Virus record (IMG/VR): IMGVR_UViG_3300032245_000237
Span: 1 to 41,727 of that record
Length of the DNA: 41,727 nucleotides
Reading direction: 5' to 3' (one strand)
Source of the DNA: a virus
Made by a program: the position numbers and the translations under genes. The number at the start of each line of letters is the position of its first letter. Within the stretch, counting starts at the first letter, position 1. This document shows, in pieces, positions 21,161 to 28,884 of this stretch. The notes under the pieces are model-generated. The model did not search any database. It saw only the letters and a program-made list of their open reading frames with translations, and had not been told where the DNA came from.

Positions 21161-22391
21161 AGATGAATGGCAGACTTGGCTAATTCTTTCTGGCCGAGGA
21201 TGGGGTAAGACTAGAACTGGCGCTGAATGGTTAGCGTATAAAGCAATTCAAACTCCTAAAAGCCGTTGGGCTATTGTTGCTAAGACTTTCGCAGATGCGA
21301 GAGATACTTGTGCTGAAGGTGATTCAGGCATAGTTAATATTCTTAATCGCTATGATGCTATACACACATATAACCGTTCAATCGGTGAGATCATTCTTAA
21401 AAACAAATCGCGCATTAAGTTATTTAGCGCCGAAGAACCAGATAGATTACGCGGGCCTCAACATCATGGCGTTTGGTGTGATGAGTTAGCCGCTTGGGAT
21501 AAACCTGATGCTTATGACCAATTACAATTTGGCTTACGGTTAGGCCAACACCCACAGACTGTAATCACTACAACACCAAGGCCAACAAAACTAATTAAAG
21601 ATTTATTAACCCGCGATACAACAGTTGTTACACGCGGTAGCACATTTGAAAACTCAGATAACTTAGCACCATCGGCTTTAATAGAATTACAGAATAGATA
21701 CTCAGGTACTCGCATAGGTCGCCAAGAACTATTTGGTGAAATCCTTGATGATAACCCTGGTGCATTATGGAATCGCACCATGATAGAGCGCAACCGAATA
21801 AAAGAATCTGATCTTCCTCCACTAATGAGAATTGTGGTTGGTATTGACCCTGCCGTAACAAGCAACGAAAATTCCGACTTCACAGGCATCGTTACTGCGG
21901 GTATGACAGCAGACGGTCACTACTACATATTGTCGGATGACACGATCAAGGCTTCCCCGCAGGAATGGGCTACAAAAGCAATTGCCGCTTATGATAAATA
22001 TAAAGCGGATCGAATGATTGCCGAAGTAAATAACGGTGGAGATTTAGTTATACATTTATTACAACAGGTTAATCCAAACATACCTGTTAAAAAGGTTACG
22101 GCTACTAGAGGCAAGCGAGTGCGAGCCGAACCTATTGCCGCTTTAATGGAACAAAGCAGATGCCACATGGTTGGCTACTTCGCAGAACTAGAAGAACAGA
22201 TGTGCGAGTGGACACCTGATGCAGCAGAATCCCCAGACCGCTTAGATGCGATGGTATGGGCTTTAACAGAATTAAGTGAAGCGTCTGGCACCATGACGGC
22301 CCTAGGACTTATGGCTAAGTTCTGTCCTAGTTGCAGGATGCCAAACCCATCACGCAATTCGCATTGTGATAAATGCGCTACTTTACTCTAG
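21033..22391 (+). CDS. terL: Terminase large subunit with C-terminal zinc ribbon
   Basis: 452 aa from 21033; ATG 21093 is an alternative start. ATPase: Walker A SGRGWGKT (residues 53-60), Walker B HGVWCDELAAW and the coupling TTTPRPT. Nuclease: VVGIDPAVTSNENSDFTGI, AEVNNGGD and DRLDAMVWALTEL. The last 22 residues carry CPSC ... CDKC (Cys431, 434, 445, 448), a zinc-ribbon knuckle not part of the usual terminase. It pumps DNA into proheads and cuts it. Confidence 0.9.
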   Translation: MAMNQLIEQSKTSRLYSPQTMKYAQARVQWQTVQARASQLPPEDEWQTWLILSGRGWGKTRTGAEWLAYKAIQTPKSRWAIVAKTFADARDTCAEGDSGIVNILNRYDAIHTYNRSIGEIILKNKSRIKLFSAEEPDRLRGPQHHGVWCDELAAWDKPDAYDQLQFGLRLGQHPQTVITTTPRPTKLIKDLLTRDTTVVTRGSTFENSDNLAPSALIELQNRYSGTRIGRQELFGEILDDNPGALWNRTMIERNRIKESDLPPLMRIVVGIDPAVTSNENSDFTGIVTAGMTADGHYYILSDDTIKASPQEWATKAIAAYDKYKADRMIAEVNNGGDLVIHLLQQVNPNIPVKKVTATRGKRVRAEPIAALMEQSRCHMVGYFAELEEQMCEWTPDAAESPDRLDAMVWALTELSEASGTMTALGLMAKFCPSCRMPNPSRNSHCDKCATLL

Positions 22392-22472
22392 TTCATCGCA
22401 TTTTGGATTAGTGCAAACTAAACCTTTAGTTACACTCCAATCCAAATCACTTTTGCACAAAAGGCATTTCAT
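22383..22472 (-). CDS. Zinc-knuckle microprotein (29 aa), minus strand
   Basis: ATG at 22472 with AAGGA upstream. MKCLLCKSDLDWSVTKGLVC then TNPKCDELE: two Cys pairs around a hairpin. It overlaps the end of terL by 9 nt, convergently, and overlaps its upstream neighbour by 26 nt in another frame. Very short, so moderate confidence; the Cys spacing and ribosome site support it. Confidence 0.45.
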   Translation of the reverse strand: MKCLLCKSDLDWSVTKGLVCTNPKCDELE

Positions 22473-22584
22473 ATTTACATCCTTTCCAGTCAGAGCAGAA
22501 CCAATGTTTAGGCGCTGGCCCTTTCTGACTTAAATTAATGCGATAGCCTTCGTTCATTGTTTTACCGCACTTTGGACATTTCAT
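22447..22584 (-). CDS. Zinc-ribbon microprotein (45 aa), minus strand
   Basis: ATG at 22584 preceded by AAAGGAGGCAAT, the same ribosome-site style as the early + genes. MKCPKCGKTMNEGYRINLSQ ... HWFCSDWKGCKYEMPFVQK: C-x2-C and C-x5-C pairs of a zinc ribbon (topoisomerase-like knuckle). Opposite to terL and the structural genes. Function unknown. Confidence 0.6.
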   Translation of the reverse strand: MKCPKCGKTMNEGYRINLSQKGPAPKHWFCSDWKGCKYEMPFVQK

Positions 22585-22625
22585 ATTGCCTCCTTTGTGA
22601 TTAAGTATTTCCTAACCACAAACCA

Positions 22626-22631
22626 ATTATA
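22626..22631 (-). promoter_or_regulatory. Minus-strand TATAAT -10 for the two microproteins
   Basis: A consensus TATAAT on the minus strand lies 42 nt before the ATG at 22584. No good -35 is seen at 17 nt, so promoter strength is uncertain. Confidence 0.45.
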
Positions 22632-22743
22632 CTTTTGGCACTTTTTACATTTACTAAAACTATCATTTATCCCGCGTAACAAATGTTCAAATTAAAGCAA
22701 CACGCCATAATTTGACAAATGATTTCAACAATTTAGGAGAACA

Positions 22744-23100
22744 ATGGCCAGTACATACAACACCGTTATTGACCAAGGAGCAGACTGGTTCCTAAATGTA
22801 ACTTGGGAAAATGTTGCTGGCGACCCAATTGATATAACTGGTTATACAGCAGCGCTTCAACTGCGTACTTCTCCATTGGCTAGAGTTGTATCACTAAACC
22901 TTACAACCGAAAATGACGGTCTTGCTATTAACGGCCCATTGGGTTTAGTAAGTGTTCACGCAACTAATGAGCAAACAGCATTACTTACACCACAAAGATA
23001 TACATACGATTTAGAACTTTATTCTCCTACCGATCCAGTTGTTGTTACCCGATTAATTCAGGGAACAATCGAAGTGTCTGCGAATACAACGCGTGAGTAA
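22744..23100 (+). CDS. BppU-like N-terminal-domain virion protein
   Basis: 118 aa, start signal GGAGAACAATG. YNTVIDQGADWFLNVTWENV then GDPIDITGYTAALQLR is the pattern of the beta-sandwich N-terminal domain of phage BppU-type baseplate and appendage proteins. It stands alone here, directly before the collagen-like gene, and overlaps its start by 8 nt. Probably the anchoring module for the fibre. Confidence 0.6.
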   Translation: MASTYNTVIDQGADWFLNVTWENVAGDPIDITGYTAALQLRTSPLARVVSLNLTTENDGLAINGPLGLVSVHATNEQTALLTPQRYTYDLELYSPTDPVVVTRLIQGTIEVSANTTRE

Positions 23101-25873
23101 TTGTAACTGCGCAGATTGCTGCGACAACATTGTTGTAGTTAGAGAACCAACAACCACCATAGCAATAACTGGTGGTGGCCCTGCTGGCCCACAAGGAACT
23201 ACTGGTGCGCAAGGTATTCAAGGTTTTGAAGGCCCACAAGGAATACAAGGCGTTCAAGGACTTGATGGTATTCAGGGTGCGCAAGGTACTGATGGCTTAC
23301 AAGGTGTGCAAGGAATTATTGGCGCACAAGGTCAAACAGGAATCCAAGGCGAAACTGGAATACAAGGCTTAGTTGGTAATCAAGGTACAACAGGTAGCCA
23401 AGGAACTTTAGGTACACAAGGTGCAACAGGTACTCAAGGTTTAATCGGAATCCAAGGTGTTGAAGGAATACAAGGAGTTCAGGGATTAGACGGAATCCAA
23501 GGAACACAAGGTATCCAAGGCGATGGCACACAAGGTACTGAAGGTGCGCAAGGTGCTACTGGTACTCAGGGCTTAATTGGTATTCAAGGTGAAATCGGAA
23601 TCCAAGGAATTCAAGGCTTTGATGGTTTACAAGGCTTAGAAGGATTGCAAGGTGTACAAGGCACCGATGGCATTCAAGGTTTTGATGGCACACAAGGCAC
23701 ACAAGGTTTAGAAGGATTACAAGGCGTTGAAGGTTTGCAAGGCATTCAAGGTACTAATGGTGTTCAAGGTTTTGACGGAACACAAGGCACACAAGGTCTT
23801 GAAGGCTTACAAGGTTTGCAAGGAGTTCAAGGAATTGAACCAGCCCAAGGCATCCAAGGTCTTATTGGTATTCAGGGAGAAACTGGATCACAAGGTTTAG
23901 ATGGAATTCAAGGTTTTGAGGGTTTACAAGGAACCCAAGGAATTCAGGGTTTTGACGGAACACAGGGCGTTGAAGGTTTGCAAGGAATTACTGGAACTCA
24001 AGGTGTTCAAGGAATTCAAGGACATGACGGAATTCAAGGACTTGAAGGATTACAAGGTTTAGAGGGTGCGCAAGGAACTCAAGGCATCCAAGGCAATAAT
24101 GGAATTCAAGGTCTAAACGGTATTCAAGGCGAAACAGGTTCTCAAGGATTAGAAGGAATCCAAGGACATGATGGCATCCAGGGTATTAATGGAATCCAGG
24201 GAACAACTGGCGCACAAGGTTTAGACGGCATTCAAGGCGAAATTGGTCTTCAAGGCATTTATGGAACACAGGGTGTTCAAGGCATAATTGGTTCTCAAGG
24301 AACCCAAGGTTTAATTGGTATTCAAGGACTTGATGGCATTCAAGGAGTTCAAGGTAATACAGGTGCTAGTGGAACCTCATCTTCTATTTTTGATTACCAA
24401 GCAAGAACTAACTCACAAACTCCACCACCTAATGCTGGCGACATTAAATGGAATAATGCAGTACAAATTCTTGCAACAAACATTTATGTATCTCACTTAA
24501 CAGCGCCAAATGTAGATATAGATGTTTTATTAGCAAACATAAAAAATGGCGACATCTTCTTTGTTCAAGATAGAAATAACTCTACTAATTATCAAGAATG
24601 GCAAGTAAACGGAACACCTACGACCGTTCCCAATGATTATTGGACTTATCCTGTAACACTTTTAACATCAAGTGGAACAGGTACAACAGGTTTTGCAAAT
24701 GGTCACAATATTTCTCTTATTACACAAAGCGTTGGTGTTCAAGGCGTTACTGGTGCGCAAGGAACAAATGGCGCTCAGGGAACTGTTGGCGCGCAAGGGT
24801 TACAAGGGTTGCAAGGAATTCTTGGCATACAAGGTGAAACAGGAACTCAAGGTTTAACTGGATCACAGGGTATTATTGGAATTCAAGGGGCAATTGGATC
24901 ACAAGGACTTCAAGGGCTGCAAGGACATGAAGGTAGCCAAGGTCTTGACGGAATTCAAGGCATAACTGGCGCACAAGGTTTAGACGGTATTCAGGGTCAG
25001 CGCGGATTACAAGGCGTTACAGGAACTCAAGGCGCTGAAGGATTACAAGGTACTCAAGGTTTACAAGGCCACGAAGGTATCCAAGGACAAATTGGATTAC
25101 AGGGTTTAACTGGCAGCCAAGGCACTCAGGGCTTACAAGGTGTTACAGGTAGCCAAGGTTTAGAAGGAATCCAAGGAACTCAAGGCGTACAAGGTTCTCG
25201 CGGCTTACAAGGAATGACTGGTAGCCAAGGAACTATTGGTGAAACTGGTGCGCAAGGAACACAAGGTGTTACAGGTTCTCAAGGAACTAATGGATTAAAT
25301 GGTTCTCAAGGAACACAAGGCATTCAAGGTAATCAAGGTTTAGTTGGTAGCCAAGGCACCAACGGATTAAACGGAAGCCAAGGAACTACTGGTAGTCAAG
25401 GATTAACTGGTAATCAAGGCTTAACAGGTTCGCAAGGTTTAACAGGTTCTCAAGGTTTGACTGGTAGCCAAGGATTAACTGGCATACAAGGAAATCAAGG
25501 AACTACTGGATCACAAGGTTTGACTGGTACTCAAGGCACACAGGGTGTACAAGGCACAACTGGAGTTCAAGGTACAACAGGTACTCAAGGATTTACTGGG
25601 TCGCAAGGTACAACTGGAACACAAGGTGTTCAGGGCTTAACTGGAATACAAGGTACAACTGGTAATACTGGTTCTCAAGGAACTCAAGGTACAACTGGTG
25701 TGCAAGGTTTAGTTGGAACTCAAGGTACACAAGGTATCCAAGGATTACTTGGTTTGCAAGGAACCCAAGGAATTCAAAGCACCCAAGGAACTACTGGAAT
25801 TCAAGGTGCGCAAGGAACTATTGGAACAACTGCAACAGCATTACCAGACATTTTAATGCTCGGTGGAATGTAA
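23093..25873 (+). CDS. Giant collagen-like fibre protein
   Basis: 926 aa, GTG start overlapping the upstream gene. Residues 1-25 are Cys-rich (SNCNCADCCDN). Two Gly-X-Y collagen arms (about 27-425 and 548-912) flank a globular domain of about 120 residues (SSIFDYQARTNSQTPPPNAG ... WQVNGTPTTVPNDYWTYPVT). It ends ALPDILMLGGM. Gln is in almost every second Y position, and Pro is nearly absent. Breaks in the triplets occur at GIEPAQG and GIQSTQG. Phage collagen-like proteins form trimeric fibres or capsid fibres. Its place between terL and portal suggests a head decoration or long adhesion fibre; which one is unknown. Confidence 0.8.
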   Translation: MSNCNCADCCDNIVVVREPTTTIAITGGGPAGPQGTTGAQGIQGFEGPQGIQGVQGLDGIQGAQGTDGLQGVQGIIGAQGQTGIQGETGIQGLVGNQGTTGSQGTLGTQGATGTQGLIGIQGVEGIQGVQGLDGIQGTQGIQGDGTQGTEGAQGATGTQGLIGIQGEIGIQGIQGFDGLQGLEGLQGVQGTDGIQGFDGTQGTQGLEGLQGVEGLQGIQGTNGVQGFDGTQGTQGLEGLQGLQGVQGIEPAQGIQGLIGIQGETGSQGLDGIQGFEGLQGTQGIQGFDGTQGVEGLQGITGTQGVQGIQGHDGIQGLEGLQGLEGAQGTQGIQGNNGIQGLNGIQGETGSQGLEGIQGHDGIQGINGIQGTTGAQGLDGIQGEIGLQGIYGTQGVQGIIGSQGTQGLIGIQGLDGIQGVQGNTGASGTSSSIFDYQARTNSQTPPPNAGDIKWNNAVQILATNIYVSHLTAPNVDIDVLLANIKNGDIFFVQDRNNSTNYQEWQVNGTPTTVPNDYWTYPVTLLTSSGTGTTGFANGHNISLITQSVGVQGVTGAQGTNGAQGTVGAQGLQGLQGILGIQGETGTQGLTGSQGIIGIQGAIGSQGLQGLQGHEGSQGLDGIQGITGAQGLDGIQGQRGLQGVTGTQGAEGLQGTQGLQGHEGIQGQIGLQGLTGSQGTQGLQGVTGSQGLEGIQGTQGVQGSRGLQGMTGSQGTIGETGAQGTQGVTGSQGTNGLNGSQGTQGIQGNQGLVGSQGTNGLNGSQGTTGSQGLTGNQGLTGSQGLTGSQGLTGSQGLTGIQGNQGTTGSQGLTGTQGTQGVQGTTGVQGTTGTQGFTGSQGTTGTQGVQGLTGIQGTTGNTGSQGTQGTTGVQGLVGTQGTQGIQGLLGLQGTQGIQSTQGTTGIQGAQGTIGTTATALPDILMLGGM
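23180..25830 (+). repeat. Coding repeat: collagen Gly-X-Y DNA
   Basis: Degenerate 9- and 18-base periodic repeats (CAAGG...) in two blocks around a unique segment (about 24371-24735). Codons vary between units (GGT, GGA, GGC; CAA, CAG), so selection holds the protein pattern rather than the DNA. Reading-frame shadows in this block are not genes. Confidence 0.85.
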
Positions 25874-25888
25874 AGAAAATGGAGAACA

Positions 25889-26221
25889 ATGCCAACAACA
25901 TATAAAGTTTTAGGGCAGTCAGCGCCAGCAGCGACTACTGCTACAACTCTTTACACAGTACCAGCAGCAACGCAAAGTATAATCTCTAGCATCAATACTG
26001 TTAATACACATGCCTCAACAGCAGACACAATTCGTATTGCTGTAAGACCAGCAGGTGCAACTTTGGCTAATCAACATTACATAGTTTATGGATTATCTTT
26101 AGCCGCAGGTGCAACTTTTACTTATACAGGCGGTATAACAATGGGCGCAACAGATGTTTTAACAATTTACTCAACAACTGGTACAAGTTCATTCAATGCG
26201 TATGGAAGCGAGATTTCATAA
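25889..26221 (+). CDS. Small beta-rich virion protein
   Basis: 110 aa with GGAGAACAATG at its start. YKVLGQSAPAATTATTLYTV leads into PAATQSIISSINTVN, RIAVRPAGA, and HYIVYGLSLAAGATFTYTGG. This pattern occurs in small phage structural proteins near head and fibre genes. Probable decoration or fibre component. The TAATG overlap links it to the next gene. Confidence 0.6.
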   Translation: MPTTYKVLGQSAPAATTATTLYTVPAATQSIISSINTVNTHASTADTIRIAVRPAGATLANQHYIVYGLSLAAGATFTYTGGITMGATDVLTIYSTTGTSSFNAYGSEIS

Positions 26222-26637
26222 TGACCGTAGGTATAACCCCTAATCCAACAACAGTAGGCCCAACAGGCGCTCAAGGTACGACAGGCGCTCAAGGCACAAC
26301 AGGTTCTACTGGCGCAGCAGGTGGCGGTATTTCAGGTTTTAACGCTCAAACAGGAACTACATATACATTTGTTTCTGGCGATGTAAACAAACTTGTAACT
26401 GCAAGCAACGCGAGCGCAATAACCGTAACTGTTCCACCTTCTGTATTCGCCGCTAATGATGTAATCAACATTCAGCAAATAGGAGCAGGTCAAGTAACTT
26501 TTGCAGCAGGAGCAGGTGTGACTATTACATCAACTGGTGCAACCGCAGCAGCGCCTAAATTAAGAGCGCAGTATTCATCTGCCAGCGTTATTTGTTCAGC
26601 AAGTAATACATTTACAATCGTTGGCGATATTAGTTAA
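26221..26637 (+). CDS. Short collagen-stalk protein with shared tail-module
   Basis: 138 aa. A short collagen run (GPTGAQGTTGAQGTTGSTG) is followed from residue about 38 by the same beta-rich module as the C terminus of the tail protein at 581-1591 (GTTYTFVSGDVNKLVTASNA, then SAITVTV and LRAQYSSASVI, ending VGDI). It looks like a head- or fibre-tip made of stalk plus knob. Confidence 0.6.
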   Translation: MTVGITPNPTTVGPTGAQGTTGAQGTTGSTGAAGGGISGFNAQTGTTYTFVSGDVNKLVTASNASAITVTVPPSVFAANDVINIQQIGAGQVTFAAGAGVTITSTGATAAAPKLRAQYSSASVICSASNTFTIVGDIS

Positions 26638-26656
26638 TTACCTATAAGTTTACCCA

Positions 26657-27658
26657 ATGAACTTAGTGCAACAGGCGGTAGCACATGGGGGCAAGTTAGC
26701 CCCTTTAATAATCGAAAAGGGATTAACTTCAGGCACAGGGTTAATGAACCCATCGGTGTTTATAGATGATGATGGCGACATATTAGTTAATTTGCGCCAT
26801 GTTAATTACACGCTATATCACGCAGAGAATGAACAAAAGTTTCCTAGCCGCTATGGCCCATTATCTTATCTACATCCCGAAAAGGATCATAGATTAATTA
26901 CGGTTAATTACATTTGCCGATTAGATGAAAACCTAAGCATGACTAATTATGCAAAGGTTGATACATCGGCATTAGATGTAGAACCAATATGGGAATTTGT
27001 TGGCGAAGAAGATTGTCGCCTAATGAAATGGGATGGCAATTATTATCTTGTAGGCGTTCGCCGCGATACAACAACTAACGGCGTTGGTCGTATGGAATAC
27101 AGCAAAATAGAGATAGACAAAAGCAATTGGGTTGTAAAAGAAGTAAATAGGTTACGCATACCTGCGCCTGATCCTGATTCTTCTTATTGCGAAAAGAATT
27201 GGGTTCCAGTAATGGATAAGCCCTATCATTTTATCAAATGGTCAATGCCAACTGAGTTAGTTTATGCAAACCCAAATAAAGCCCAATGCGAACAGGTGTT
27301 TGTAAAGCAGACAATACCTGCACCCGCAGATCAGCGTGGTAGTTCCCAAGTAGTTCGTTGGGGCAATATGTATATCAGCATTACCCACGAAGTTAATCTG
27401 TTTAAGAACTACCTCAAGCAAAAGGATGCGATTTATCGCCATCGCTTATTGCTATGGGATGACCAGTTAAACCTAGTTGGACTATCTAAAGCCTTCTCCT
27501 TTTTAGATGCTCGCGTAGAGTTCTGCGTGGGAGCGGCGGTGTCAAAAGGTGACCTTTTGTTGTCTTTTGGTTTTCAAGATAATGCAGCCTTTGTATTGCG
27601 TGTTCCTAAGTTAGTTGTAGAGGACATGATTTTGGAGGCGCTGGCTTATGAAGATTGA
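26657..27658 (+). CDS. Beta-propeller glycosidase/phosphorylase-like protein
   Basis: 333 aa. Repeated strand blocks (LMNPSVFIDDDGDILVNLRH, EDCRLMKWDGNYYLVGVRRD, ISITHEV, RVEFCVGAAVSKGDLLLSFG) suggest a five-bladed propeller related to GH43/GH130-like proteins that pair with glycosyltransferases in surface-glycan clusters. Active-site residues cannot be assigned safely. No signal peptide. Weak ribosome site. Likely acts on a sugar or glycan in the cytoplasm, perhaps on the phage fibre. Confidence 0.5.
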   Translation: MNLVQQAVAHGGKLAPLIIEKGLTSGTGLMNPSVFIDDDGDILVNLRHVNYTLYHAENEQKFPSRYGPLSYLHPEKDHRLITVNYICRLDENLSMTNYAKVDTSALDVEPIWEFVGEEDCRLMKWDGNYYLVGVRRDTTTNGVGRMEYSKIEIDKSNWVVKEVNRLRIPAPDPDSSYCEKNWVPVMDKPYHFIKWSMPTELVYANPNKAQCEQVFVKQTIPAPADQRGSSQVVRWGNMYISITHEVNLFKNYLKQKDAIYRHRLLLWDDQLNLVGLSKAFSFLDARVEFCVGAAVSKGDLLLSFGFQDNAAFVLRVPKLVVEDMILEALAYED

Positions 27659-28211
27659 AACATTAATCTTTGACCTATCAAAGAAGCCATTTGACCCAGA
27701 GTTAAATTTTGCAGTAGCCGTTGAGTATGAACAACTTAACCAAACTGCATCAGCCGTATCGTTTTATTTAAGAACGGTTGAATATAGCAACAAAGTAAAT
27801 GACCCTATGGTTTATGCCTCATTACTTAAAATGGCGTATTGTTTTAACGACCAGACCGATAGGTTACATACCGTAAGCAATTGTTTACTTCAGGCAATTG
27901 CATATTGGCCAGAAAGACCTGAAGGATATTTTTTATTATCGCAATTCCATGAACGCCAATCTCAATGGCAAGAATGTTATACACACGCCAAGATCGGATT
28001 ACATCGCGCCACATACCCTGCACTTCCTGTTGAAGTCGGTTACTATGGTGCTTACTGCTTAGAGTTTGAGAAGGCTGTAAGCGCTTATTGGGTAGGGCGT
28101 AAAAAGGAAAGCGTGGAACTTTTGAATAAGTTGCTTGGCATGGATATTGCACCTGAATATAAAGCAACGGTCAAACATAATCTTGATCGGATTAAAGATG
28201 CTGCTATTTGA
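27648..28211 (+). CDS. TPR-like helical repeat protein
   Basis: 187 aa with GGAGG upstream. Paired helices resemble TPR units: ELNFAVAVEYEQLNQTASAV then SFYLRTVEY; YASLLKMAYCFND; LLQAIAYWPERPEGYFLLSQ; LNKLLGMDIAPEYKATVKHN. This layout matches TPR segments found beside or fused to glycosyltransferases. Overlaps both neighbours, so the three genes are one translational unit. Confidence 0.6.
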   Translation: MKIETLIFDLSKKPFDPELNFAVAVEYEQLNQTASAVSFYLRTVEYSNKVNDPMVYASLLKMAYCFNDQTDRLHTVSNCLLQAIAYWPERPEGYFLLSQFHERQSQWQECYTHAKIGLHRATYPALPVEVGYYGAYCLEFEKAVSAYWVGRKKESVELLNKLLGMDIAPEYKATVKHNLDRIKDAAI

Positions 28212-28869
28212 TATAGGAGCAAACCGAGGCGATGCTACTTATGCAGGTTTAGATAAGGGCTATAAGGTAATAGCGGTGGAACCAGCACCGCGCACATATA
28301 AAGAGTTAGTTAAAAACTTTGTTTACAGCGATAATGTAATACCACTTCGATATGCAATATCTGATAAAGATGGCGAGCGCATAAAGTTTTATGAATGCGT
28401 AGAAGATGGATTATCTACTACAAACAAAGAATGGCTAACTAATGAAACAATGCCTTATGCGGGCAAAGAGTTTCGTGAAATAGAAGTAAATACAATAACC
28501 ATAGATAAATTGGCGAAAATCTATGGAGAACCTGATTTAATTAAAATAGATGTAGAAGGCGCTGAATGGTCTGTCTTTAATGGCATGACAAAGAAATATG
28601 GAACCATAACCTTTGAATGGACATTTGAAACCATCAAAGAACATGAGAAACAACTAAACTATTTATATTCATTAGGATATAGAGAAGTTGGCCCTCAGTA
28701 CATAGTTCAACACCTAGAACAACCTAGGGTTTGGCTTGGATTACATGAGGACAATACAAATAAACTTTACGCTTGGCATCAAGAAACATCTGACATGTGG
28801 ATTGAGGGCGGTTGGAAAATAGCAAACCTGCGACCAACAGCCGATGTTGGAATGATTTGGGTTCGTTAA
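28198..28869 (+). CDS. FkbM-family methyltransferase
   Basis: 223 aa from the ATG at 28198, 14 nt inside the TPR gene; an ATG at 28135 would add residues without homology. SAM-binding motif I LLFDIGANRGDATYAG, then VIAVEPAPRTYKELV, YAISDKDGERIKFYE, and DLIKIDVEGAEW: the standard FkbM signature. FkbM enzymes put a methyl group on hydroxyls of sugars or other small molecules. Likely modifies a glycan. Confidence 0.8.
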   Translation: MLLFDIGANRGDATYAGLDKGYKVIAVEPAPRTYKELVKNFVYSDNVIPLRYAISDKDGERIKFYECVEDGLSTTNKEWLTNETMPYAGKEFREIEVNTITIDKLAKIYGEPDLIKIDVEGAEWSVFNGMTKKYGTITFEWTFETIKEHEKQLNYLYSLGYREVGPQYIVQHLEQPRVWLGLHEDNTNKLYAWHQETSDMWIEGGWKIANLRPTADVGMIWVR

Positions 28870-28884
28870 TAATTAAGGAGAACA

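Noticed and set aside
22712-22717. TTGACA before the gene at 22744 as a promoter
   Set aside because: At 17 nt downstream lies the ribosome site AGGAGA, not a -10 box, so no promoter can be supported there.
23172-24857. Several ORFs in other frames inside the collagen gene
   Set aside because: They are shadows of a repetitive gene with low-complexity Lys/Leu/Val output, and have no ribosome sites of their own.
23180-25830. Repeat block considered as a CRISPR array
   Set aside because: Period is 9 and 18 bases with Gly at every third codon in one long frame; no constant repeat with unique spacers. It is a collagen coding repeat.
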